A DNA stretch of 64,000 bases from Pseudomonas lurida (GTDB lineage: Bacteria > Pseudomonadota > Gammaproteobacteria > Pseudomonadales > Pseudomonadaceae): positions 4,819,501-4,883,500 of the forward strand of contig NZ_PDJB01000001.1 of NCBI RefSeq assembly GCF_002563895.1, in the 5' to 3' direction. Numbering within the stretch: position 1 is the first letter of the stretch; each line of letters begins with the position of its first letter. This document shows positions 23,696 to 31,301 of this stretch, one piece after another. The translations under genes and the position numbers were made by a program. The notes beneath the pieces are model-generated. The model had not been told where the DNA came from, searched no databases, and saw nothing but the letters and a program-made list of their open reading frames with translations.

Positions 23696-24217
23696 TTTCT
23701 ACTCCTTGATATTTGACTTCGTGGATCGGCGGCGACTCGCATAGTAAAGCGCCACCGTACTCTATCCGACCTTATTTATCTGACACTGGGCCACGATAGG
23801 TGAATACAAAAGTCCTCCTCCTCCATCCAAAATCCTGCGCTTCACCTCCCAATTGAGATATGGGGAAGTGTGACGCTTTAGTCTCACTGAGACGATTTGG
23901 TCTCACTGAGCGTAGTGGAAACATCACAGAATGTGGAAAACAACAGGCGGTGGAGTGGTCGACATCACCATACCTTTGCCGCAAGAACCGAGATGGCGCC
24001 CTCTCCCTTTCCCTTCGAGACAGACCAAATGAGCCGACTCGGATCGTTTCGTCTGTTGACGACCGGCGCACGCAAGAGATGCCATTGAGCTCAAGACGAG
24101 GAGAGCGACTCCCCCATCGCTGCCTCCTTAAACCAAAGTAGCAATCATCACTTTCTAGCTTGATTTGCCACAAAGGGTGTGGCTATTTGCAATCATACCC
24201 ACATGGATGAATGACCA
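23696..24217. other. Intergenic region with 19-bp tandem repeats
   Basis: I see no convincing gene in these 522 bases. Two overlapping open frames on opposite strands (about 93 and 133 codons) lack clear starts and domains. The only distinct structure is the tandem repeat at 23872-23909. The stretch from 23900 to 24140 may be a remnant of a lost gene. Confidence 0.55.
23872..23909 (+). repeat. 19-bp repeat, tandem copies 2 and 3 (left of the zinc-finger gene)
   Basis: GACGCTTTAGTCTCACTGA is followed without gap by GACGATTTGGTCTCACTGA. With 22650-22668 they bracket the HNH-type gene. The tandem junction also creates GTCTCACTGAGAC, a near-palindrome. Confidence 0.65.
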
Positions 24218-25138
24218 ATGGCGAACAAACGGAAGATTGCTTATGCACACCACCTGCCAGGGTGGAAATTTGAGGGCGGCAACCGAGAAGTCTTGAAAGC
24301 AAGCAGACGTGTGGCACCGGATGAATATGAAGAGGAAATGAGAGGCGCCTTGTATTGCCCCGGATGCTTCACCAACGTCGAGCGCACCCCCAAAGAAAAA
24401 GACTTGTTTACGAACCAGCGTGACCCTTTTTATCGCCACCTGAGGCGGTGGAGCCACGTAGCCTGCGTACTTAGAGCGAAGAAGCCCGTAGGCAAGCGTT
24501 ACGACACATGGGAGGAAGCGAGGCGGGCCGTCGAACACGAGCACCTGGCGGTCGTTAAGGAGTTCTTGCAAGAGAAACCGGAGATCGATTTGGTTCCGGG
24601 CGAAGAGTACGACGAAACCCCTGTCGAAGATGTAGACGGACCGCTATCTGAAGTCCCAATAGGCCGGCATCAGGGCGAATCGTTTGAGCTCCCCAGCAAA
24701 ATCAGCACAGTAGCGGGCATATGCCGAAGCTTTGAGAAGAACAAAGACAAGTACTTTGTTTTGCCCGGTGCAATACATGCGGTCAAGCTCGCAGAGCTGC
24801 TCACAGAAATATCCGACGTCGATTACAGTATTTTGGATCGCCCTCAATCCCCTCGTCTTTATTACGGGAAGATCCTCTCCAGTCACAATGCAGGTAGCTC
24901 CGATCACTCAATACGAATGACCAGGCTGATTTGCAATCCTGCAGTGAAAGACTTTTATTTGAAGCTTCCCAACGGCTTTTGCCGAGATAAGGGGATTACC
25001 AACGATTCTAAAGGCCGCATAGTGATGTTTTTCGGAACAATCACGAGTAGCGGCATTGGTCTAGCAACGACAGGCCTCGTATGGGGTGAAATTGCGTTGG
25101 TGCCCAAAAAGTACAACGAACTACTCATGCCTGAGTAA
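24218..25138 (+). CDS. Uncharacterised protein with N-terminal zinc-binding motif
   Basis: A 306-residue protein, family not recognised. Near residues 47-88 CPGC is followed by YRHLRRWSHVAC, the Cys/Cys-His/Cys spacing seen in CoiA-like and restriction-associated zinc domains. The C-terminal half contains repeated strands (YFVLPGAIHAVKLAELLTEI, GRIVMFFGTITSSGIGLATT, GLVWGEIALVPKKY) that look like a compact beta-rich domain. It stands alone on the plus strand between the HNH-type gene and the five-gene cluster. Function unknown; defence cargo by position only. Confidence 0.6.
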   Translation: MANKRKIAYAHHLPGWKFEGGNREVLKASRRVAPDEYEEEMRGALYCPGCFTNVERTPKEKDLFTNQRDPFYRHLRRWSHVACVLRAKKPVGKRYDTWEEARRAVEHEHLAVVKEFLQEKPEIDLVPGEEYDETPVEDVDGPLSEVPIGRHQGESFELPSKISTVAGICRSFEKNKDKYFVLPGAIHAVKLAELLTEISDVDYSILDRPQSPRLYYGKILSSHNAGSSDHSIRMTRLICNPAVKDFYLKLPNGFCRDKGITNDSKGRIVMFFGTITSSGIGLATTGLVWGEIALVPKKYNELLMPE

Positions 25139-25548
25139 ACCCAGCTAGCGCAGCCTGACAGCAGGCCGGAACAGGCACACGACACGGTGATCCACCACTG
25201 GTGGAAGATGCGTCCAAAGCTGGACGCATCAAATCCGCGCCACGTTTTCAAATCTCGCAAAACGTAGCGCGGGAACCTGACATACCAAAACGGTAGGTCA
25301 GCCCTCCCCGCCCCACCCTCAATCTGAGGCCGGACTGAGCTGAAATCCCAGCCCTGTATCACTTTGCCTATCCTCGACTTACTGCAACAAAAACACCCTC
25401 TCCAATCCCGCCAAAACCAACTATTTCAGTCCCGTTTAATCCGGTTATGTGTATCACCTAGAGTGCACCTAAAAAGCACTGGATAAATGATCAGATCATG
25501 CCTAATGTGAGTTTTTGAGCCACTCAAAACCCATTCGAGGCAGCACCC
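25139..25548. other. Intergenic region before the five-gene cluster
   Basis: No gene is supported here. It contains a perfect hairpin at 25207-25230 and, near the right end, the ribosome site GAGG (25536-25539) of the 58-codon gene. A promoter must lie here for the cluster, but I cannot place it reliably. Confidence 0.6.
25207..25230. repeat. Perfect 10-bp hairpin
   Basis: GATGCGTCCA and TGGACGCATC are separated by four bases. There is no T-run on either strand, so it is not a standard terminator. It could be a protein-binding site or a folded single-strand element. Confidence 0.6.
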
Positions 25549-25725
25549 ATGAACACAGCTAAGCCCGCCCGAGGACGCCAGCACAAACCAACTCGATCCG
25601 AAGTTGCCGCCGCCTGGGGCCGCCTTCGCGAAGCCGCAGCAGACGGAAGCGTTCAAGCATCCGCCCTGCTGATAGCGCTCGCCGAAAACAAACCGGTCAT
25701 CGCTATGGAATCGCCCGCCGCATGA
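25549..25725 (+). CDS. Small basic protein, 58 residues, first gene of a coupled cluster
   Basis: The ATG at 25549 has GAGG nine bases upstream, and the stop at 25723-25725 overlaps the next ATG (ATGA). The product begins MNTAKPARGRQHKPTRSEVA with a basic tail and then forms one or two helices (AAAWGRLREAAADGSVQASA). No family recognised. The overlap and ribosome site make it a credible gene. Confidence 0.65.
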   Translation: MNTAKPARGRQHKPTRSEVAAAWGRLREAAADGSVQASALLIALAENKPVIAMESPAA

Positions 25726-26138
25726 CTGACCGCGATAAAGCCGGCAAATGGAAGCCCGGACAGTCGGGTAACCCCGGCGGCCGCTCCGGCCAGACGCAAG
25801 AGCTGCGCGCCCGACTCGCAGAAGGTGCAGACGCCGTGACAAAGAAGGTTCTGACAGCGGCCAAGAAAGGCGATATGCAGGCTTGCCGTCTGATCCTTGA
25901 ACGCCTGGTACCGCCAATCAAGCCAACTGCCGAGACAGTGTGCTTCGACCTGGACGACACCGACCTGCCCAGCGCAGCCAAATCAATCCTTCGCGCAGTT
26001 GCCGCCGGCGAGCTACCGCCCGACCAGGGCAAGGCATTGATCGAGGGGCTAGGCGCTGTTGCCCGAGTCATCGAGGTTGCCGAGCTACAGAAGGCCGTCG
26101 AAGAACTCCGCGAACAGATGGAGGGAATGCGGCAATGA
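25722..26138 (+). CDS. DUF5681-domain phage-type protein
   Basis: A 138-residue protein with the DUF5681 signature near the N-terminus: KWKPGQSGNPGGRSGQTQEL. A helical region follows (LRARLAEGADAVTKKVLTA, ACRLILERLVPP) and a C-terminal coiled coil (VIEVAELQKAVEELREQME). Proteins with this domain are common in phages and islands and often lie near terminase genes, though their role is not settled; a DNA-binding or packaging role is possible. Its ends overlap both neighbours in ATGA fashion, so it is the second gene of a tightly coupled cluster. No large terminase gene is present nearby. Confidence 0.8.
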   Translation: MTDRDKAGKWKPGQSGNPGGRSGQTQELRARLAEGADAVTKKVLTAAKKGDMQACRLILERLVPPIKPTAETVCFDLDDTDLPSAAKSILRAVAAGELPPDQGKALIEGLGAVARVIEVAELQKAVEELREQMEGMRQ

Positions 26139-26566
26139 GCATTAAGTGGATGCGGGCCGAGCTCAAGCGAATTGCAGAGAAGATCGGCACCGAAGACGAA
26201 GAGACAGTGCTCGTTATGTTGACGGTGGTGGACTGCAGGGTTGACGCGGTTGAGGGGGAGATGGATTACCCCGAGACAGTGGGCCATTCGTTCAACTATC
26301 CCGTCCAGGGCGTACAGACGGTCATGCACTTCCCACTGCGCACCATGAACAGCTATGACGCGGCCAATCTGGCAGAGGCGTTCATTCTCCACGTCCGAGC
26401 AATCGAAAGCCTCCGCCGACCTGCTCCAGTAGGCGTGATGGATATGCGGCCATTCCCAAGTCCTGGAGCCTGGATCTTCCCGCCAAAGGCAGACGGGCAG
26501 GACATCAAAAAACACGTCGCAGAACAGTACCGACTGATCATCGAGGCCAGCCATGAACATTCGTAG
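26135..26566 (+). CDS. Hypothetical protein, third gene of the coupled cluster
   Basis: A 143-residue acidic protein beginning MSIKWMRAELKRIAEKIG. The ATG overlaps the DUF5681 stop (ATGA). I see no known motif; there is a mixed strand and helix centre (HSFNYPVQGVQTVMHFPL) and a Pro-rich segment (RPFPSPGAWIFPPK) before the end. Its last 14 bases overlap the next gene. Coupling suggests it works with its neighbours. Confidence 0.65.
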   Translation: MSIKWMRAELKRIAEKIGTEDEETVLVMLTVVDCRVDAVEGEMDYPETVGHSFNYPVQGVQTVMHFPLRTMNSYDAANLAEAFILHVRAIESLRRPAPVGVMDMRPFPSPGAWIFPPKADGQDIKKHVAEQYRLIIEASHEHS

Positions 26567-26771
26567 CCAGGTTGCCAAGTTGCGTCAGCAATCCGGGCTC
26601 ACTCAGTTCAATCGTGACGTGCGAGAGATCAGCGCCCTTATGGACGAGTTGCACGCAGCAGCAGCCGGCGGTGGCGCCCAGGAAAACGTTTCCCTACTCC
26701 AAATCCTGAGCGAATCCTCAGTCCAAAAACCGGCCACCCCACGGCCAGACAATCAAAAGGTAACTCCATGA
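26553..26771 (+). CDS. Small hypothetical protein, fourth gene of the coupled cluster
   Basis: A 72-residue protein starting MNIRSQVAKLRQQSGLTQF, predicted helical for the first 40 residues, with a Gly/Ala turn (AAAAGGGAQEN) and a disordered tail. It overlaps the gene before it by 14 bases and the gene after it by ATGA. No family recognised. Confidence 0.6.
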   Translation: MNIRSQVAKLRQQSGLTQFNRDVREISALMDELHAAAAGGGAQENVSLLQILSESSVQKPATPRPDNQKVTP

Positions 26772-27601
26772 AAATCGGCAAACGATCCGTCCTCAAAGTT
26801 GGCTTGGCCAACCTCCATTACTCCGAATACGAGCACTCCCAGGTAGAGGCGAGAACATTCAATATTCAGCGACCAGATGGCACCAAAGGCACCTGGCAGG
26901 CAGGTGGCTTGCTGAAGTCTGTCCGCCATTTGCAGGGATTGTCCCTGGAGGCGTTCAAGGACCTCGGAGAAGAAATCCTCTCGATTCGCGAGAACAAGGA
27001 CCTCAACGCCGCAGCCATTGAGCGCAAGGGTAAGGAGCAGATTGATGGAATCATCCCCGCCCTGATGCCGGCGATGGAGAAGGCGGCAAAAGATATGCTC
27101 ACGTTGGCACAAACGGTGGCCAGCGGCTTTGCAGCGGTCACGCCGCGCGCAAGCTCGGACGTTGTTGGTTTCCTGGCTGATCAGGAGCTGCGAGCCATCG
27201 TGCGAGGCCTCAAGCCGGAGGAGCGTCAACGGCTAGTAGCTGAAGCGCGCACAGGCAGTCACCCCGACGTCGTAGAGGCGGTGCTCAGGGCAAACCCAAT
27301 GCTCTCCGGGCTATCGCCAGAGGCGGCTGACAGCCTTTCGCGCGCAGGTATTGCCGCGTCGCGTGCCGAAGACATCGAAGGGCTCAAGCAGATGCTAGCG
27401 ATCTACGATGACGTGCTGGCCACAGCCTCCAATGCTGGTGTCGCACTGAGCGGTATGGTCGCCAATTCGAATGGGTACACCGGCCGGTTTGAGAAGTGGC
27501 GATCGGGCTGTGAGGGCTCCGAAGCACTTCGCGAATGGCTGGCGAAAATGCCCACTCGCACCACCGCAAAAGCGTCTCCTGATCAATCCGAAGCGGCCTA
27601 A
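26768..27601 (+). CDS. Hypothetical helical protein, fifth gene of the coupled cluster
   Basis: A 277-residue protein, family not recognised. It begins with a short strand-rich part (MKIGKRSVLKVGLANLHYSE) and continues with long Ala/Glu/Lys-rich helices (GIIPALMPAMEKAAKDMLTL, LRAIVRGLKPEERQRLVAEA). AAGG precedes the ATG and the start overlaps the 72-residue gene. The amphipathic helices suggest an oligomeric or structural protein. It has no resemblance I can see to a capsid, portal or tape measure. Confidence 0.6.
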   Translation: MKIGKRSVLKVGLANLHYSEYEHSQVEARTFNIQRPDGTKGTWQAGGLLKSVRHLQGLSLEAFKDLGEEILSIRENKDLNAAAIERKGKEQIDGIIPALMPAMEKAAKDMLTLAQTVASGFAAVTPRASSDVVGFLADQELRAIVRGLKPEERQRLVAEARTGSHPDVVEAVLRANPMLSGLSPEAADSLSRAGIAASRAEDIEGLKQMLAIYDDVLATASNAGVALSGMVANSNGYTGRFEKWRSGCEGSEALREWLAKMPTRTTAKASPDQSEAA

Positions 27602-27670
27602 CTGCCCCTCCGTGCGCTACGCAAGTATTGGTAGCGCCGATCAGCCGGCTGATTCTTTGAGTAAGAAGAC

Positions 27671-28015
27671 ATGACGTTTCTAGAGCGCTTTACCGAGGCG
27701 TGCAAAACGCAGGAATTCAAACCCTACGAACTGATCCAGGGGCCGAATGCCGGCTACATAGTGTGGGAGGTGCAGCACGTCAGTGGTGGGCAGCAAGTGA
27801 CCATCGACGGCCCCTTCTTCACCGAGGAAGAGGCCAGGGTTTCGGCCGACCTTCTGAGGGGTACATTCCGAGGCGCCCGGGCCAGCGATGCGATCTACAA
27901 CCGGGTGTGGAACTACGACCCGTGCCAGGAGCAATTGACCATCGATCAGGCGCATATGTCGCGCGCAGTGCTCGCCATTCGCCTTGGGCTGCCCGCCCCA
28001 TCCACCAAGCCATAG
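27671..28015 (+). CDS. Hypothetical protein, 114 residues
   Basis: A small acidic protein starting MTFLERFTEACKTQEFKPYE. The middle (YIVWEVQHVSGGQQVTIDGP) has alternating residues typical of beta strands. A helical C-terminus follows. AAGAAG lies just before the ATG. It is the gene immediately upstream of the lambda gpI-like tail gene, 8 bases apart, so the two are probably co-translated. No family recognised. Confidence 0.6.
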   Translation: MTFLERFTEACKTQEFKPYELIQGPNAGYIVWEVQHVSGGQQVTIDGPFFTEEEARVSADLLRGTFRGARASDAIYNRVWNYDPCQEQLTIDQAHMSRAVLAIRLGLPAPSTKP

Positions 28016-28023
28016 GAGGCCCC

Positions 28024-28620
28024 ATGGCCGCTACAGTAATCGAATACGCCCCGCTCACCACCATCAAACTGTACGGGCAGCTACGGCAGTTCGGTAAGTC
28101 CTACCAGTTCTCCGTCCGCACGCCGGCTGAGGCCATCAAAGCACTGTCAGTGCAGATCCCAGGGTTTGAACGGTTTCTGTCTAACGCGAAGTCTCGCGGG
28201 CTCGTTTTCGCTGTCTTTCGAGGCAAGAAAAATATCAGTGAGGGTGAGCTTGGGTTTCAAGGCAAAGGCGACATCATCATCGCTCCGGTGATCGTTGGTA
28301 GTAAGCGCGCCGGCGTTTTGCAAACGGTAGTCGGTGCGCTTCTTATAGCGGCGTCATTCTTCACGTTTTGGGCGCCTCCAGTATCAGCCGGCCTATTTGC
28401 ATCTGGAGTGGGTATGGTTGCCGGCGGTGTTATTCAAATGCTCAGCCCCCAGGCCGGCGGTCTCAAGACCAGCGCAGCGCCAGAGAACACGCCATCGTAT
28501 GCATTTGGCGCAGCACGAAACACCACTGCTTCGGGCAACCCGGTTCCTCTGTGCTGCGGGTACCGGCGCTGGGGCGGGGCGATTATCAGCGCCGGAATTT
28601 ATGCCGAGGATCAACTATAA
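28024..28620 (+). CDS. Lambda gpI-like tail assembly protein
   Basis: A 198-residue homologue of the lambda tail-tip assembly protein gpI. The N-terminal ubiquitin-like part reads TIKLYGQLRQFGKSYQFSVR and AIKALSVQIPGFERFL. Then come a hydrophobic segment (LQTVVGALLIAASFFTFWAP) and the conserved end with NTTASGNPVPLCCGYRRWGG and SAGIYAEDQL. AGGAGG precedes the ATG. In lambda-like phages the gene lies between K and J; here neither neighbour exists, nor any other tail gene. It may be a remnant, or used to modify a helper phage's tail. Confidence 0.9.
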   Translation: MAATVIEYAPLTTIKLYGQLRQFGKSYQFSVRTPAEAIKALSVQIPGFERFLSNAKSRGLVFAVFRGKKNISEGELGFQGKGDIIIAPVIVGSKRAGVLQTVVGALLIAASFFTFWAPPVSAGLFASGVGMVAGGVIQMLSPQAGGLKTSAAPENTPSYAFGAARNTTASGNPVPLCCGYRRWGGAIISAGIYAEDQL

Positions 28621-28683
28621 AAACGGCCTCCCGGCGATACGTTTTATGCGATATCGTGAGTTTTTAAACCCGAGTGCAGAGCC

Positions 28684-29115
28684 ATGAAAGGAATGATCAG
28701 CCTGGTAGACTTCATCAAGGAAGTTAAAAAAGAACTCCGCGCAGCAGTGGATAATGAAGACCCATTTTTTGAAATGGGAGAAGTCGAGCTAGAGGTCTCT
28801 TTCACCTTAGATGCATCCGCTAAAGCCGGAGTAAAGTTACTAGTTGCAGACATTGGCGGCCAAACGAAAGCAACTCAGATGCACAAGGTAAAGATAAAGC
28901 TCCATCCGTTCGTGGAGGTGGAGGCAGAACAGCTCCCATCCTCGATGCCTGAAATGCGAAAAGGTGCAGTGACCACAGTTACGACTACCAGGCGCGTGGC
29001 TATAAAAGGCCCGCACTCCACCCAAGCTGGCAGTGCTAAGGACAAGCAAAAACCCAAAGCAAGCAAGCCAGCTGCTAGCGTCTCGTCAACGAAGGCTGCC
29101 CCTAGGGCAGGTTGA
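28684..29115 (+). CDS. Trypco2-domain protein
   Basis: A 143-residue protein whose first 75 residues match the trypsin-co-occurring domain 2: ISLVDFIKEVKKELRAAVDN, FFEMGEVELEVSFTLD, GVKLLVADIGG and the closing HKVKIKLHP. This domain was described in predicted bacterial conflict systems, usually beside trypsin-like proteases or NTPase-based sensors. Here the tail (100-143) is Lys/Ala/Pro-rich and disordered. No protease gene is adjacent. It is convergent with the DUF4145 gene. A defence role is inferred from the family. Confidence 0.85.
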   Translation: MKGMISLVDFIKEVKKELRAAVDNEDPFFEMGEVELEVSFTLDASAKAGVKLLVADIGGQTKATQMHKVKIKLHPFVEVEAEQLPSSMPEMRKGAVTTVTTTRRVAIKGPHSTQAGSAKDKQKPKASKPAASVSSTKAAPRAG

Positions 29116-29185
29116 TAGAGTGTGTTGATCTATGCGAGAGGCCCACAGTTCTGAGCAGATACAATGCGAGCAGACCTGCTCACAT

Positions 29186-29842
29186 CTACACCTTCGGCTT
29201 ATCTCGTTTTTCAATCGCCAAGCGTGCCTTCTCCGGAAGGTTCGCGAATCGATCCTGCGTCCTGAGAGGCCGACTGATGCGCTCCTCGACGATGAAATTA
29301 ATCATTTCAAACAGAACCGTCACGCTGTCATGGTCGTCCTCAAGATTGATTTCCAAGGGGTGGACAGCGTTATTTCCGGTTACTCGAATAACATCCAAAG
29401 CCTGCTGAATATGAGAATCCAGCCCCTGCGAGACCAAGAGTTTAATGTCGGTGTCGATATGATCACCGCTTCCCCCAAGGTGTCTCAAGAGCTTTTGTAG
29501 GCACAGCCGGAGTATTGCCGCCGCGCCGCGAGGAGACAGATCACAAATTGCACGGGCCTCTTCGAAGTCAAGCCTGCAGTCTTCCGGTAGCGCTTCATGC
29601 GCCTCTACCGCAGGGAGAGTTGGCGGGAAAATTAAAAAGCCGGGCCCAACCCTCCTTTCCGCCCATAAGCTGTCTTTTTTGCAGTGGCTGCACCTGCACA
29701 CTAGAAAGGGGAAAGTGAGATGCCCGCCGTCCTGATACCCGCTCATAGACGACCACTCCATTGTTGCGATAGTCGAGCAATCGGGATGAAGGCAAGTAAA
29801 CGCTTCAAGCTTGTAGCCAGGCGCAATAAATTTAGGAGCCAA
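29186..29842 (-). CDS. DUF4145-domain protein
   Basis: A 218-residue protein. Four or five cysteines in the first 55 residues (Cys17, Cys22, Cys49, Cys51, Cys54) form a likely zinc ribbon. The DUF4145 helical domain follows, with LDFEEARAICDLSPRGAAAI, LRLCLQKLLRHLG, SQGLDSHIQQALDVIRVTGN and NAVHPLEI. DUF4145 also occurs fused to type I restriction subunits and alone in defence islands. The start is a TTG at 29842 with GAGAG a few bases upstream. It is convergent with the trypco2 gene, with 70 bases between the stops. Confidence 0.85.
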   Translation of the reverse strand: MAPKFIAPGYKLEAFTCLHPDCSTIATMEWSSMSGYQDGGHLTFPFLVCRCSHCKKDSLWAERRVGPGFLIFPPTLPAVEAHEALPEDCRLDFEEARAICDLSPRGAAAILRLCLQKLLRHLGGSGDHIDTDIKLLVSQGLDSHIQQALDVIRVTGNNAVHPLEINLEDDHDSVTVLFEMINFIVEERISRPLRTQDRFANLPEKARLAIEKRDKPKV

Positions 29843-30007
29843 AAGTTTTCTCTCTGAGTGATGGCAAGATGCTTGAGACTACACGTTTATTGGGTATGCC
29901 TATCCAGATACAGCCTTATTTTGCCATTTTCGGGCTTTCTGCTTGATAAGTAACACCCAAAGTGCAACAGTATTAGTAGAACGCCCTAACTGATACAGGC
30001 ACACATC

Positions 30008-30643
30008 ATGTTCATCCGCGCATATCTACGAGCATCCACCGAAGAGCAAGACGCCGGCCGCGCCCGCGCCTTGCTGGAGCAGTTCGCCAGCGACCATAAC
30101 AAGGTCATCGCCAGCGTGTACTTGGAGAACGCCAGCGGCGCCACCGCCGACCGGCCGGAGCTGCTGCGCCTGCTGAAAGATGCGCGCAAGGGTGACGTGT
30201 TGCTGGTGGAGTCGATAGACCGTCTTTCCCGCCTCCCCGTGGAGGACTGGCAAAAGCTCAAGGCCGCTATCGACTCTAAGGGCCTGCGCATCGTCGCGCT
30301 CGACCTGCCGACTAGCCACCAGGGAATGCAGGACGCCAAGGGCGACGAGTTCACCGGGCGGATGCTGGGAGCCATCAACTCAATGCTGGTGGAAATGATG
30401 GCCGCGATCGCGCGCAAGGATTACGAGCAGCGCCGCGACCGCCAAGCCCAGGGCATCGAGAAGGCCAAGGCCGCCGGCAAGTACCAGGGGCGCCCAGTGG
30501 ACGCCGATTTACATAAGCGTGTTACGGAACTGCTCGGCGCGGGCCTGGGAATTCGTGCGACGGCGAGGCACGCGAACTGTTCTACAACCACCGTGTTACG
30601 CATTAGGGATAAAACGGGTATATCACTACCTTCCGCACTGTGA
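30008..30643 (+). CDS. Serine recombinase (resolvase/invertase family)
   Basis: A 211-residue site-specific recombinase with catalytic Ser10 in YLRASTEEQDAGRA. It keeps the conserved Arg/Asp stretch VESIDRLSRLPVEDW and a C-terminal helix-turn-helix (RATARHANCSTTTVLRI). The long E helix carries MMAAIARKDYEQRRDRQAQG. Size and layout fit the resolvase/invertase class rather than large serine integrases. It is a second recombinase in the same element, near the right end, and might resolve dimers or invert a segment. No crossover site was identified. Confidence 0.92.
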   Translation: MFIRAYLRASTEEQDAGRARALLEQFASDHNKVIASVYLENASGATADRPELLRLLKDARKGDVLLVESIDRLSRLPVEDWQKLKAAIDSKGLRIVALDLPTSHQGMQDAKGDEFTGRMLGAINSMLVEMMAAIARKDYEQRRDRQAQGIEKAKAAGKYQGRPVDADLHKRVTELLGAGLGIRATARHANCSTTTVLRIRDKTGISLPSAL

Positions 30644-30667
30644 TGATTCGAATGAGGAGTTCCGGCA

Positions 30668-31177
30668 ATGGATAATGACCGCTACAAAAGATGGGTTAAC
30701 GCTTCGCACAAATTCGGGAGAATTGAACCGTTTTTCATGATTCTTATTCAAAACCTAGGACGCGTTGATAGCAGGCTTGTGTTTGAGGATTCAGTTTTTT
30801 TGAAGCTGACTGAAGAACAAATGGGGACGATTGAATGCGCTACTGCACTCACTGACAGAATGACACTGTCCTACTTGTGGGTGCTAGGGGGCTACGAATT
30901 CGTCAGAACGCTGGCTCAGCGATTGGCAGGGCAACCATTCAAAGACGAAGTGGTCGGTGTTAAACATGCATTCAACCGCCTGAGAATTCCTCTTGCAAAA
31001 TTTGAGGCAGCATCACGCTCCCCGGATGATAGTCCAATCGCATATCCCGCGATCAATTCCCAGGACGGCATAGCCTGGCAGCTAGGCCGCGAAACGTTTA
31101 TTACTCGACTAGAGCTCTCAAACCAGCTCTTGGATATGGTCGAGCGGTACGAAGAACAGCCTCAGACGCCTGAGTAA
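30668..31177 (+). CDS. Hypothetical protein, last gene of the element
   Basis: A 169-residue protein with AGGAG ahead of the ATG, 24 bases after the recombinase stop, so likely co-transcribed. It is helical with aromatic residues (RIEPFFMILIQNLGRV, LSYLWVLGGYEFVRTLAQRL) and a C-terminal amphipathic helix (ITRLELSNQLLDMVERYEEQ). No family recognised. A terminator follows after 10 bases. Confidence 0.65.
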   Translation: MDNDRYKRWVNASHKFGRIEPFFMILIQNLGRVDSRLVFEDSVFLKLTEEQMGTIECATALTDRMTLSYLWVLGGYEFVRTLAQRLAGQPFKDEVVGVKHAFNRLRIPLAKFEAASRSPDDSPIAYPAINSQDGIAWQLGRETFITRLELSNQLLDMVERYEEQPQTPE

Positions 31178-31186
31178 TGCCCCAAT

Positions 31187-31222
31187 AAAAAGCCCCGCTG
31201 GCCGATTGGCCCGCGGGGCTTA
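31187..31222. terminator. Terminator at the right end of the element, also placed to end tRNA-Arg(CCT)
   Basis: AAGCCCCGC and GCGGGGCTT form a 9-bp stem around a 14-base loop. The minus-strand side has the better T-run (CTTTTTATT), so it can replace the terminator the tRNA lost on insertion. The plus side ends the element's last gene. Confidence 0.75.
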
Positions 31223-31234
31223 TTGTTAGCCTTC

Positions 31235-31254
31235 TGCTGCCACCCTGCTGTCAC
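31235..31254. repeat. Right copy of the 20-bp subterminal repeat (integrase arm-type site)
   Basis: Identical to 16126-16145 in the same orientation. A shorter inverted copy (TGACAGCA) lies at 31268-31275, also within 60 bases of the att core. Confidence 0.6.
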
Positions 31255-31301
31255 AACATAAGTGAGCTGACAGCAAAGTGGCGCGAGAGGCCCTATTTAT
31301 A

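Noticed and set aside
22650..23909. The 19-bp repeats read as a CRISPR array
   Set aside because: Only three copies, two of them directly abutting with no spacer, and a gene in the other interval.
23772..24173. Overlapping open frames of about 93 and 133 codons on opposite strands, perhaps a transposase remnant
   Set aside because: No catalytic motif, inverted repeat end or target duplication could be seen, so a mobile element cannot be supported.
25426..25917. A 163-codon minus-strand frame across the start of the five-gene cluster
   Set aside because: It conflicts with two plus-strand genes that have ribosome sites and stop-start overlaps, and shows no domain.
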